From assembly GCA_000149265.1 (NCBI GenBank), contig CH002896.1, positions 393,852-457,851 on the forward strand: 64,000 bases of DNA, in the 5' to 3' direction. The notes under the pieces are model-generated. The model saw only the letters and a program-made list of their open reading frames with translations. It did not search any database and was not told the origin of the DNA. Position numbers and translations under genes: made by a program. Shown here piece by piece: positions 46,234-58,447 of this stretch (position 1 is its first letter; every line of letters begins with the position of its first letter). Source of the stretch: Ciona savignyi (lineage: Eukaryota; Chordata; Ascidiacea; Phlebobranchia; Cionidae).

Positions 46234-46960
46234 ATGATACCAGCGTACTTTTCGCGGAACTATTATTTCGACGAAGACGCTTTTAAGCCTGCAATCGCCG
46301 CACACCGGAAGAAAGCCAACAGCAACTCCATTTTGGGAAGGTAAAACTGAAAGTGCAAGATTCGCACCTTTTGAAAACGACATGTAAAGCATTACAGAAT
46401 GTTTCTGGCTGCTCGAATGAGAACCGTTCTTTCAAATGATTTGGTTTCTTAATTGCTAATGTAAATGGCCTGTATAAAACTCATTATTTTTGTAAGAGTC
46501 TGGGTTAAAAACATATAATGCCAATTTAGTTTTTTTTCTATTTAAAATTTTCGGAATATTAATTTATTCTATTTTTAATTGTTTTTAGTTTTAATTAAAA
46601 AGATTAGTATATTAAAAAAATCGTATTGTTTTAACATTTCGTTTTTGTTTGTCAAAAGATTTAACACATACGAAGTTCAACATCATTCACGATTTAACAT
46701 TTTTCTCTACAGTTTACCCTTTTCCTTTGCTTGTCGTTTGCAGTCACTTTTTAATCCACTCAATAGCGTCAGGTGAGATAAAAATGTTTTTACATCGAGA
46801 TAAAAACAAAAATTTCTTCAACCGCGGATCTTAAGTGGCCCGCAACTTAACACGACACGAATCTAACCCGCAACCAATGTTAAATTTCAATGAGAGACGA
46901 CGGGAGAAACGGAACACGCGATATTTCTTTCCGCAAATATCTATACTGCAAATTGACTAA
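46234..46960 (+). CDS. Predicted 86-residue protein with a 29-nt microexon
   Basis: Three short exons fit together in phase: 46234-46340 (phase 2 out), 46744-46772 (29 nt; acceptor after a long pyrimidine tract, donor GTGAGA, phase 1 out) and 46836-46960. The start has an in-frame upstream stop at 46201. The protein begins MIPAYFSRNYYFDEDAFKPA, has a basic AAHRKK stretch and ends in NERRREKRNTRYFFP then QISILQID. It has no signal peptide or membrane segment. AATAAA follows 70 bp after the stop. The gene converges on CIMIP2 (47404, minus strand). The support is coding look, phase closure and poly(A) signal. No family was recognised, so it remains a prediction. Confidence 0.5.
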
Positions 46961-47029
46961 ATACATTCAAGTAATTTAATTTATTTGTTGAATGTTTTTT
47001 TTTTTGTTTAAGCGAAGCCATTGAAGTAA

Positions 47030-47035
47030 AATAAA
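47030..47035 (+). terminator. Poly(A) signal AATAAA of the 86-residue gene
   Basis: AATAAA 70 bp after the stop at 46960, in a T-rich then A-rich context. Confidence 0.5.
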
Positions 47036-47403
47036 ACAAAAGCATGTTTTTAAACATATATAATTTATTTTTAAAATCATCCAAAATACAGTGTTTTCAT
47101 TAACCAAATATATACCGCGGGAGACCTAACTAAAAATGCAGAAAAAAAACTTATTCTATACCATAACTCATGCTACAAAGTTTAAATTACAAAATGGTGC
47201 ATGAACTTAACTGCACCGTCTAAACAGATCAAATTCCGATTTGATAACCTCAATCGTGAAATAGAAGAGCAGATCATGATCGCTAAACAAAACCGGGGAA
47301 GAATTTGTGACGTAACGGTGCAAGAAGAGAAAGGGCACTTGTTGTTTTGAAATCTCTACTAAAATAATAAAGTTCTTGAACTGTGGGAAAAACTTGGTGT
47401 GGA

Positions 47404-50400
47404 CTAAGCAGTAGCTGCAACTTTGAGTTCCATTGGGTTTTCAGTGGAGTGGCCGAACGTATGCCCGAATCGGAATTTTTGACCTGTAAACGAAATGGTA
47501 GAGGTTTTATTAGCATGTACGTATGTCATGTATTTTTATCCCATGAACGCGAAAACAACGCTTAGTTGAACATCTGTATGTGCGTCGATCGCGTAAGTGC
47601 CTTGGTCAAGGTCACAACCAACTAGCTAGCGACAAGTTTTGTACCTAAAACCCTTCGGCTGAAAGGCGACGAACAAACCCAACAGACTAATCTGTCGGAC
47701 ATATTTTCTTCATTTTACTACCCCGAGAATAAACATGACCGTCTTGTCCTAATCTGCTGTTATTCGAAGTGTAACCCACTTGTGACTCGTGTGACAGACT
47801 GATTAGAAGAGATTGGTAAACTCTTTTTTTATTTGGTAGTGGGAAAACGACAGTTGCCATAGGCTCTCGATAAAGTACTGTGAGACCATGGTTGGGCTAT
47901 GGGGAAAGCTAGGGTTGTAGGTTGTTATTGCGATTCAAACGAGAAATAGTATCATGTTTGAGGCAGATTCTGTTGCAGTTCTGCCAAGAGACACAGTGGC
48001 GCAGTTTTTGGGGTGACTACCGAAGTAAAAACCCCACTTTATTACCGGCGCCGTACATAACAAAAGTCCGTATAAGCCTTTTTGTTTAAATGACAAATAT
48101 CCCCGGTTATCAGATAGTGGTATCTACTGAAGCATTATACAGAACCATAACTCATTCGTATTAGCGTCATCTGTGTTACTATTTAGCGAAAAGTTGGTTT
48201 GGTCCTGTGGTAAGACTATACATCCACTGGTTTAATTTGTCTACCAAAACCATAGAAATATTTCTGTTGTGTTTAAATCACTACAATAACTTAAGAAACC
48301 CGTCCGTGGGCAGAAAGTAACCTGGCGAAATATAATGTTATATCCCCATTTATCTTCCCACTCCCAGGGATAAACATGAGTGTCCTATAACTTATTCAAT
48401 ATGATTTGGGTTTACCTGGCACATAGCCGGCATAACGTGGAATCAAGCCCGAATCCACGAGAAAAATCTGCTCATTACAGGTTGCTGGAGCCGAGACGCT
48501 TCTTTGTTTGTTTGTCGGTTCCCTGAGATTCGTGAGGTTTTGCTGCATCAGGTTCTTGTAACGCGACCTCTCGCGAGAGAACTCGTCCAGCGCTTGGCCG
48601 GTTACCACGGGAAAACCGTGTCCGCCCAAGTCCTTGTAAAAAGGGACGTGTCCAGCGAAACCTTAATGAATTATAATCCAAGTTCAACTTAATGAATATC
48701 GGGACGACAAAGCACATTGCGGACGAACATTGCTCAAACTGCTCACTAACTTTATTTTGGCTGAATAGCTGACAGGTTACAGATCAAAGCGTCCGTGGCC
48801 AAGCTACTTAACGGATATTTTTATTACCTAGTTGGTTAATGGAGCTACTAAATAAAGCCTGACTGGCGGATGGTATTGTAGCGAATGCTCGTGTTTCAAC
48901 GCCACTCGGACATATGCAGACCATCTGCCTGTAACCTTGGAATGCAAATTTTACCCTGCATTGGATACAACTAATGTAGGAGCTGCTGCTTAGGCCTACT
49001 TAGCTAATAAGAGCTATACCCAACGATAACCGAGGGTAAAATTATTTGACAGAACGGTTCAGTTTAACACGCCAGTTTTATTAAGTAGAATATTTCCAGC
49101 CATTTATACCTGACTTAAATCGCTTCTCGGGGTGGCCGTCTTCCAAGAAATAGGGCTTCCCAGGGTTCTGATGCTTGTTGGCACTGATGTAATGGAATGG
49201 ACGGATTTGCTTCAAAGGCAACCGGTGCCGGGTGTTCACAAACTGCATTAGATAATGTTGTTAGCATCATGATCATTTGACCCGTTCTGACTTTGATCTC
49301 AATAAATAGGATAGGATATGATAAGGCAGGATATTCATGTTTATCCAATCGAATAGGAAAACCAAGGGGTTAAAACACAGGCAATCGTCAGATTTTAGTG
49401 CCTTGCCCAAGGACACAACCGACTAGCTAGCAACCAGTTTCGAATATGTAACCTTTCGGTTGAAAGGCGTCGCACTAAACCACCAGACTAACCGGTCGGT
49501 TAATGAAAGCCGAATCTGGTGTTAAACATCCGAGTGTACTGTCGCATAGTACACATCTAAGGCAATAAAATAGTAACTAAATATTCTATCTGAATCCAGT
49601 AATTATTTTCTTGTTTAGGTATTAAAACACAAAAGAATACATATGATCGATCCCACATAGCTTACATTGGCAGGTCGGAGAAAATATACACACCGCGCAA
49701 ATTTATGAACATGCTTTTAATAATTTGTTAATTTCAAGTATGGGCACTTATGACTTTAAAAGACAAAAAAGAACGAAACCAATAAACACAAATTATTACT
49801 TAAAGCAAAGCATCAAGTAACGACGACATTACTGAACGCAAACATGATCACTGACCTGCCGTTCATCTTTGTTTAACTTATCGCTCTGTTGTAGGTGCAT
49901 GGCCCATGACAGTTCGCTACCTCGACGTTTGTGTGCTTCTTGGTCGGTAGCAAAGTCGTATAGAGCAGCATTACAGATTTCGGGGAATGTCTTGGAGTAA
50001 TAAGTCGAGAAGTGGGTCTTTGGGACGTATCCTGGGGTAGGAGGAAAATATGCGCGGTAGAAATATATTCTGAGTGCGGTAGAAATATAAATTTCCTATA
50101 TTTCGGTAAAAGAGAAACGCAGGGGATTTAATGACACCGACAAACGTCAGATTACCTTGTACGTCCAGCCGGGTTATCGGAGCTATATAGCACTGTGTTG
50201 TATATATGAGTAATTAAAACCTAGCTACAGTTTAAGTTTAACCTATAATACAAAAATCTCGCACAGACATATGTAAAAACCTTTTTTGAGACATTGTCAT
50301 AACGAACGATTGATCAATTTGTCGGCCTATGTTTAAAAATCGGGTTTGCTAATTCTATCCCAATTTGACACCTAAAATGTGTGGCTGTATACAGAACACG

Positions 50401-53381
50401 GTACGCATTTTGCAAGTTACCAGCGATTGCGAGTTGGTGACAGATCTACAATAATACAAACTACGGTCACTGTACAGGAATGCCTCCGATAATCAGTTGT
50501 CCGGTATTTAAAGGTCGTCGACTAAACCCCGTGGATTCAAAGGCTTTTTTATGACATAACAAAATTCGTGGACACTAAGTAGTCCGACAATTGTCCATAT
50601 GATAACGACCCTTGCATTTCCGAACTACTGGGGTAGAATTAAAAAAAAATCGGTATCCTTATTCTGATTCTTATATTTTTATCTTTATATATTTATCCCA
50701 TGATTTTATCTTCGCAAAAATTACCGACGCTGCATAGGCACAAGATTTCTTGTTTTCTTGTCTACAGGGCATAATTATCGCTGTGGAACCGATTGAACTT
50801 ACCCATGTAACCCGATCTCATATCTTTCTGGAACAACTGGTCTGTTCTCTCTCCGCGTCTCTTCACCAGAATCTCCTTGAGTTTAACTTCAGTATCGTCC
50901 AACTGCGGAAGTAAAGTAAATAAATCACCCACGTCTATTTTTTAGATAGAACGGTTGCACGACCCTCAATTTGCCATTAAGCCCATTCCTAGTATGTCGA
51001 GCCATCGGCCGAAAGTGGAGGAATCAAAGCCAGTCACTAGCTACAGCAGGTGTCTTTGGCAAAGAGTATTTAGTAGTATAGGAGGAGAATAGAAAATTCA
51101 TGTTTATTTCCGTGAATGGAAAAAACAAGGAGTTAGCACACGGGCAATCACACTACCTCGCTCCCACCGTCAGGGTACTGAATCTATTGTAGTGTGTTGT
51201 GTATAATTTACAAGTTCCATTAAGTTGGGAAAAGCTGGGTTTAGGCAATGTCTGTTAAGTGCCTTACCCAAGGATACAACCGACTAGTTAGCGAGTAGTT
51301 TCGAAACTACAAACTTTCAGATGAAGTAAAAGTTACCTAAATCCAGTGGATAAGGGTTGTACGAAAACAATATCCTTAAATTCAACGTGCTGGAATAGCG
51401 TCATAAACCCAACTGTGGGCACAAGGAAAACTCTACGGTTGCCATGTTAAAGACGGAAATAATATATTTGTTTCGTCTATCTCATGGACCAGGTATGGAC
51501 AACATACGGCCTACGGGGCGGATCAGTCCCGTGAAGGGATTTTGACCGGCCCGCAGACTGTATCTATACATACCCTGTAATTAAGATATTAAATACTATT
51601 CATGTAATATTCCGGCCCACAAAGAAACTTATTTGCCTACATCTGGCCATAGACGGTTTAGGCTTATAAAACTAAGGGAACATATAGTGACTTTGATATT
51701 ATTATTCCTTTAAAAAGCATAAACAAAAAAACGAATTATATATATAGTTTTTGCAACTAAACGCGGATTTTAACACTCTTTCCGTGATTACAACTTCATA
51801 CAAACAAATGTTACAACAAATAAGCACAGAATAAAGATTAAGTTTGACTTTGTTATAAAGTGATACACAGTCATCCTCTTGCCGACTGTTGCCGGTAATT
51901 AAGCAAATAACAGTTTAACCATGAATGAATTGCTGGTCATCGTCACCAACCTGTGGGACATCGTGGAACCCGGTGGGGATTGTGGCTCGGGATAGGGGAG
52001 GGTCAATCGGGGTTAGCACCGAACTGTGCGACTTTCTAACTTGCGGCGAAGTCAAGAGTCGGTGCGTCGAGCAGCCGAAGGTTTCGCTGCATTGGTACTT
52101 GTACTGAGGACGGTACCCTGCGTATCTGAAATGCGTTGATTACTTTTAGTTAATTTTTTACCAAACAAGGTTTTTTCATGGCCTCGACACCAAGACCAAT
52201 TCTGTATTGAATTGGTATATGAACCGGTCGCGTTAACCATTCGGTCATTCGATCGGACATTGTGTCCATTCCCGGCGATTGGTAACGGGGGTGTTGTAAC
52301 ACGGTCGAACGTCGGCTCGCCTTGTTCCAGACACCGGTTCCCGAAGATGGTAAAGTTGATTAAATGTGCCCTTTCTACATTTTGTTTTAATCCAATAAAT
52401 CGCTGTATCACGCAATGTTAACAAAATATCATTTTAGGGGCGCATTTGAGACCCTCGTAGTTGATTATAAAGGGGCGAAAAAATCAACCCAATTATTGAA
52501 TATTACCGCATACTTAAATTACTGGTATCGGGTTGACCTATAGCTAATTAATAGCGAGTGTGCATATTTTGGAATGCTAGTATCCGAAAAGTAATACAGT
52601 ACAACCGCACAATGAAATCGATTTTAAGCTTGTTTACAAGTGCAATGCCAAAATTGTGTAATTCGATTTCGCAGAAATTTGATTCCCGGAAAAGCCTCTT
52701 AAATTTATTTGTTTACACATATCTCAGTCTCGCAAAGCTTTCATTGAGCATGCTGATTCTGCAAACTAAGTAGGCAACAGACAGCTTTAACTCTTACTTA
52801 GACAACTTTTCAACCACAGGTTTTTCCTTGATAAACTCGGAACGCAAAACCAACAAAAAAATATTCGTATGATTTTGTAAAACAAACTACCGCCAACTTA
52901 CACTTAAATGAAAACTGGTAGATTGTACTTAGTACGCATACGTTAACAGCAGAAAATAAACTATGATTTTTAGATAGATAAACTGCAATTTCTAGATGTC
53001 TTAGGATTAGCTTACCTTTATTAGTCTACTATTATCCAAAGATTATTACAACAAATAAACTGTCAGTTTAACCTAGTGTGATTTTTCTTTCACAAAGGTT
53101 ACGAAGTAATTCTTACAAAAGGCAAATTGTTTGACCTTGCACTAAAGTATTTGTTATTATAATTGCAGATCTTACATAGTGGGGCATATTTACATTGCGT
53201 AAAAACTTCATTAAAACAATATCACACAATTTAGTCTAAGCAGCGCTCACGTAACTGGTATTAGATAATGCTTCAATATAATAAGTTATTTAATTTACCC
53301 TGGCACACAATAAGGCTCCTTCGGGGCTAAAGTACTCCCTCTCAAATCCGGCGAAGTGTTTTCTGGCAAAAGTGCTGGCAT
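47404..53381 (-). CDS. CIMIP2/FAM166-family ciliary microtubule inner protein
   Basis: Members sit inside the doublet microtubules of motile cilia and sperm flagella. Seven minus-strand exons close in phase for 330 residues: 53299-53381, 51951-52125, 50803-50902, 49856-50031, 49110-49242, 48416-48661, 47404-47483. The family's repeated GY.G.VP motif appears four times: CVPGYAGYRPQYKYQ (start), RSGYMGYVPKTHFS (middle), SGFAGHVPFYKDLGG, and IPRYAGYVPGQKFRFGHTFG near the C terminus, close to vertebrate CIMIP2B (YVPGYKFQFGHTFG). The start MPALLPENTSPD is read in a frame different from the longest local open frame and is fixed by the GY.G motif across the exon 1-2 junction. Assignment to the A, B or C member is uncertain; B fits best. 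The hAT at 54355 lies about 1 kb upstream. Confidence 0.9.
48200..48392 (+). repeat. Degraded SINE in the last CIMIP2 intron
   Basis: Only scattered family pieces: CTACAATAACTTAAGAAACCCGTCCGTGGGC and CAGGGATAAACATGAGTGTCC. Confidence 0.5.
49308..49500 (-). repeat. tRNA-derived SINE in CIMIP2 intron 4
   Basis: TAGGATAGGATATGATAAGG tail, ACCAAGGGGTTAAAACACAGGCAATCGTCAG, then a deletion to GCCTTGCCCAAGGACACAACC and the head ending AGACTAACCGGTCGG. Confidence 0.8.
51078..51330 (-). repeat. tRNA-derived SINE in CIMIP2 intron 2
   Basis: Worn near-complete copy: ATTCATGTTTATTTCCGTGAATGG, GGGCAATCACACTACCTCGCTCCCACCGTC, AAGTGCCTTACCCAAGGATACAACCGACTAG. Confidence 0.7.
51489..51660. mobile_element. 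Possible non-autonomous hAT-like element
   Basis: CAGGTATGGACAACATACGGCC at the left resembles hAT tips of the 'CAGTGGTGGGCAA...CGGCC' kind, with GGCCCGC and GGCCCAC inside and CTACATCTGGCCATA at the right. No target duplication could be paired. Confidence 0.35.
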
Positions 53382-54354
53382 TTCTTTTCGTTACCAGCTT
53401 ACAAATCCCTGTGTCTTGGTCTGTGTGGTCTTCAGCGGTCCGGAATTCAGCGAAGGACAGAATATGACATTGAAACAATTATAAGCAACGGGACGTGCTT
53501 TGTCAGAACCCGATATCACCCTACAAAGCTGCAAGAAATATTTAATAAGTGGGCAGACTGATCAAATGTTATTTCTTGCCTTTCATGAGATATAGCTGTT
53601 CTATTGGCCCTTTTCACTTTTTCATCACACGCCTATATGAAGTGCGTATGATATACAACAGTGTTTAATTTCGATTTAAAGCGCAGCGACCCATACCTAC
53701 AAGCTTTTGTCTGGCTTGCTTTTTGTTTCAAAAATATTTTAAATCAGATACCGGTTCTGACGGCAAAACAAAAGAAACAGGTTATTATCCGCCTCTCTTG
53801 TGTAAAGGCCCGCCTATTCATGGTACACGTATTGTTTTCGTTGCGACCCAATCCTAAAGAACCATCTTCTGTTTTGTAGGCTCTGCTCTTATATATGTTG
53901 TAAACAGGATTGTATTAAAATATGAATAACAACTTTCCAACCATAAATGAACGGCGGAGGTAATTGCTTTTTAAAACTGATTTTTAAAATAGTCTGCCAT
54001 GTTTCACACACTGTCGGCTAAACTGAATTGTCATTTAAGTAATTTGCGCTTTCGTTTTTTTTATTCTCACGTATTTGTGCGTATACACAAGAGAACCATT
54101 ACCAAAAAAAATCAAGCAATAATTATTAAATAAATAAAAAAATCATTACATCGATTAATTTCACTATGGTTTCTGTATCTAAGTGAACAAACACTTTCGG
54201 AATTCATTTTATAAACCTACATTGCTTGGGAAAACATACTAATCCCTTACCCAAGCTTTTTCTATTATCTATGAGTCGTCTTCTCACTTTTACTAATCCG
54301 ATTTGACTCGCTAAAAACAACAATATAAATCCCTAATGATCAAAAACACTAAAC

Positions 54355-57147
54355 CAGTGGTTCTCAAACTTTTTCGAGTTGGGACCCACTATTGATTACC
54401 ACAATTAATGGCGACCCACTTAACTTTATATACAGTTGTTGTTGGTTTTTAGGTTACGCTATCGTTGCAAAGGAACACACCTCTGGAATTATGTATCCCA
54501 GGCAAATATTTTACGCTCACGCGGACACGGTGAAATAAACGAAAAATTTGCTTATACCTTAATGGAAAGAATAGCATAGGATCCGTCGTCATTATCGGCC
54601 GTAATTGTCATTTTTGACGAGAGGAGTGCACTAGTTCTATTAATAAAAACATTGATAAGGGAAACAAATTTATTTTTTCAAAGAAAATTATCAGTGAGAG
54701 GGATGAGCGTGTTTCTTGCTACTTTGCACAATAGACTTGACATTGATTTCAATTTGAGATAGTTTTAGACGTAGGGAATTTGAAAGTCGCAGTTTATTTC
54801 GAAATTTGGTTTTAATCCCAACCATTGCCGAAAATCCAGTTTCGCACTTATAAGATGAAGAGAACGGTATAAGTGCTTTTAATGCCTCGGTGGAAATGAG
54901 TGGGTACAAAGTTAGAAGAGACACCCAAAACTGTACCAATTTTGTTCTGCTGAAATTTATTTTCAAGGAAGAGTCTTCAGATAAATCGATAAGTTCTTCG
55001 TCAGCCTTTGTTGATATCCCAGTCGTCATGGCAGGCTGAAAAGGGTTTATAACCCATCCTTTGCTGTTTCAAAGTATTCATTTCATCGCGGAAATAAAAT
55101 TCAAAACTTTCTTTTAACTTATTCAAATGTTCTGATATCTCGCTGATTATACCATCGCACAGTTCGACTTCATTCTCTATTATAAAGGTTTGTAACATTT
55201 CAAAACATTCACAATTTCGGAGGTCAATGCAGTTCTTCCACAGAGCAAGTTTTTTTATAAAACCTCTAATTTTGTCATGAACCTTAAATATATCTCCTGT
55301 TCCTTGTAAGTACAAATTTAGTTCATTTAATTTCGAAAAAATATCTGCCAAATACGCAAGCCTCAGAATAAATTCTTCGTCGTACAAGCATTTCGCAAAA
55401 TCGCATTTACCTTCCAAAAACATAGCAACTTCCTCCCGCAGTTCTCCAAGTCTCGTTAGCACTTTGCCTCTCGAAAGCCATCGTATTTCTGTATGCAAAA
55501 GAAGGGTTCTATAATTGCTCCCCATCTCTTCACATAATTTCTCAAATAAACGTGTTTGCAAAGGCCTTGACTTGATAAAATTCACTATTTTAACGGAAGT
55601 ATTCAAAACATTCTTAAAGTTATCAGATAAATGTTTTGATACTAATGCTGCCCTGTGAAGGTTGCAGTGAGTCCAGGATGCGTTGGGATTACGTTCAAGG
55701 ATTTTGGTCACCACACTACTGTTTCTACCACACATAGCGCGTGCTCCGTCAGTACATATTCCTATGCATTTAAGCCAATCAAGACCCTTTGTTCTGATAT
55801 AAATATCAACAGCGTTAAAAATTTCTTGGCTGGTACTTCGACTGATTGGTTCACACAACAACATATCTTCATGAGGTTCGGAGTTCCATATATAACGTAC
55901 AAAAACGAGTAGTTGGCACAAACCTTCTACGTCAGTAGATTCATCGAGTTGTAAAGAAAAAAAAGGACTTTCAATAACTCGTTCAATAACTTGATTTTCT
56001 ACCCATTGAGACATCTCATCAATTCTACGTGTGACCGTGTCATTAGATATAGGAATTGCTTCGATTTCTTTTTTACTTTTATCACCGAAGAAAACTTCAA
56101 CTGTGTCTTTTATAGCTGGAAGAACTAAAGTCTCACCAAGTGTGTGTGGCTTGCCAGTTTTCGCGATTCTTAAGCTGATCAAGTAAGACGCATACAAAGC
56201 TTTCTCATTGACGCTGGTGTAACGCTGCAAAACCCTCTGTCCTGTCTTCAAATTGGCTAACATGTTCTTAAAAAAGTCAAGGGGTTTACGTTTTAACTCG
56301 GGATGCTTAGTCTCAAGATGGCGAAGCAATTTGTTTGGACGCATGCTTTCGTTTGCAAGTTGCTCATAACAAACAACACATCTCGGACGCGGATCTTGTT
56401 CTTCTTCATTCCATGTAAATCCCATTTTTAAATATGTGTCATCATACCTTCTTAATACCTTTCTTCGCTTTGACTGACTTATTTGTGATTGACTTGACTT
56501 ATCTGTTTTTTGACTAACTGGCGATTCATTTTCATTGACTTCAACTGACTTTTTTAACCATTTATCCATTATATTAAGAGCTAAAAAAAGTAATATAAAA
56601 ATCAGATTCTGAAAAATAATCTGTCGTAAGCTGCTTCATTAAAACTAGAATGACCAAGTGTTTCGAAAACAACTGATTGAGGTTACAAAAGCCCAAAACT
56701 TAAGCATGGACTACAAGGCGACTCTCTTACAGACATAAAAGCGCTCAACCAAGCAAATGTTACCACTTTATTTACCACAACACCCCGGCCAGAAAAAACG
56801 AAATGACCTTGAGGGTCTTCTAGTTAAGCCGCCACCACGACGATCACAAATATAACACTGTAATAAGGCGCAACAAGGCAATTAAAATTAAAAAAAAGTC
56901 TGCGACTGCAGTTATCAATCTCATAGTAACATGTGTGAGAGACGAAAGGTTCAATGACCTGAGGTCAGGTGAAGATCACGCCACGATTCAAAATTGTGTG
57001 ATCTCACAATTATGATAATTTTCCCTTGATTTTTGTATAGGAAATAGCCAGTATAGTTAATCAGCGCTTTCTATAACTTTTCACGACCCACCAAGATTCC
57101 TTTCGCGACCCACCGGTGGGTCGCGACCCATAGTTTGAGAAACGCTG
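54355..57147 (-). mobile_element. hAT DNA transposon, nearly intact (2793 bp)
   Basis: The tips read CAGTGGTTCTCAAAC on the left and CAGCGTTTCTCAAAC inward from the right, two mismatches in 15. Both sides carry the identical 8-bp duplication CACTAAAC (54347-54354 and 57148-57155), diagnostic of hAT. GGGACCCAC and GCGACCCACCGG continue the inverted ends. It encodes a transposase on the minus strand. Perfect duplications and a nearly open transposase indicate a recent insertion. Confidence 0.95.
54691..56569 (-). pseudogene. hAT transposase (ZBED5/SCAND3/FAM200-like), one frameshift
   Basis: The first frame (56569-55001, 522 residues) holds a basic N terminus and a BED-type zinc finger (RCVVCYEQLANESMRPNKLLRHLETKH, split here as RCVVC and LLRHLETKH). 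The catalytic core shows LQLDESTDVEGL, CTDGARAMCG, HCNLHRAALV and HTEIRWLSRGKVL. The second frame (55029-54691) holds the C-terminal hAT dimerisation region (ALKALIPFSSSYKCETGFSA, then IKTKFRNKL). The two frames overlap for about 29 bp, so a single frameshift separates core from dimerisation region. Domain order and total length (about 630 residues) otherwise fit complete ZBED5/SCAND3-like transposases. Whether it still moves relatives with matching tips cannot be told from sequence. Confidence 0.92.
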
Positions 57148-57155
57148 CACTAAAC

Positions 57156-58447
57156 TGTTTTTATAGCGACCTTGTGATCTGGACTGCTGAAAATTTCGAC
57201 TGTCGTTTAAAATTGACCATATGGAACCATGGACGGATAACTCTAGCAGTGTCTTCAACGTATTTATACACTGCGATAGAAGTAAGCCTCGTATTGCATT
57301 ATCTTGAGAATATACCTAGATGGTGATTGAATAGTAAAACAAACGTTTCATGACCATACTACATGCGTTCTTTCTATCTTTGTAATATAAACTGACTTTT
57401 TTCACATGGTAATATCAAAGCTAGAATCTGCATTTAAACCCTAATCCCATTTTAGTGAGCAGTTTACCATCTTTTAGTGGTGCCCCATCTTTGTAATTGG
57501 TATGACATTATTCCAACAGAACACTAAAAGTTGTTGCGTCGTTCTTACTAACAAGCCCATTATTGGTTCGAGACTTTTAAGTGAAAGTCCTATAGGCTAC
57601 TGAAAACTACCTTATAAGCTTCTTTAAATTAGCCTGTACGCTCTTTTTAGCAGACAAAATAAAGACAACTTCTGAGTGCTTTGGGTTTCATTTTGCTTTA
57701 CAGAGGGTTGGTTACAGAGTTCGTGTGTCCGTATATACATATGAAGGATCGGTACTTCGTATAAAATTAAGTTATTCTTGCAAGCACTCAGTCGCGCCAC
57801 GGTAAAAGCGATTGTATAAAATCAACACAATCTTTGTAAGCGAGAGATACGAGCAAAACGGCGCGAAAACGGCATTGGTCTACATATCACTCTCACAATA
57901 TCATTGATGCATATTAAATGGGGTAAATCAACCCTCGATAATACATTATTTGTATATGAAAACAGTTGGTCCACACATAGTTGATCTTAATAGCAAGACC
58001 GCGAAAATGGGCCATTTTAGGGTAATCGACAACGTAAATTTTGTGGTGAAAACTGGTAAAAATCTGCAGAAATAGCACCGAGGCCAGATTTTCACACCTA
58101 AACAGTCAAAATTCATTCGAAAGTACAAGCGGTGGCCATGATTATTTTAAAAAACAGCACCAAGGGCCATAATTTTCACCTTTCACCGAGCGGCGTATTC
58201 GGCGCAACCATGCAAAATAAGATACATTTCATCATTTTCAAGTACCAATACATAGTAGGATAGAAAAAAAACTGTACAAGGGAGATCGTACCGGATATAT
58301 GATTCGAGAGCTATGGATACAAAAATAGGCACGTTCGAATAAAAAACGATGCAGCCGAAAAAAAGAGGGGGGAGGGCGGGAAGAACGGATATATACAACC
58401 ACGGCGCTCGCTGGCCGGACAGCTCTTCCGCTAGATGCCGCTGGCGA
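57156..58447. other. Spacer downstream of TJP1
   Basis: No gene or known repeat was recognised. Part next to 58448 is TJP1 3' untranslated region. Open frames at 58183-58494 and 58349-58657 are shadows of the TJP1 last exon. Confidence 0.45.

Noticed and set aside
46120-46392. Minus-strand 90-residue frame
   Set aside because: Overlaps the first exon of the predicted 86-residue gene and lacks splice or family support.
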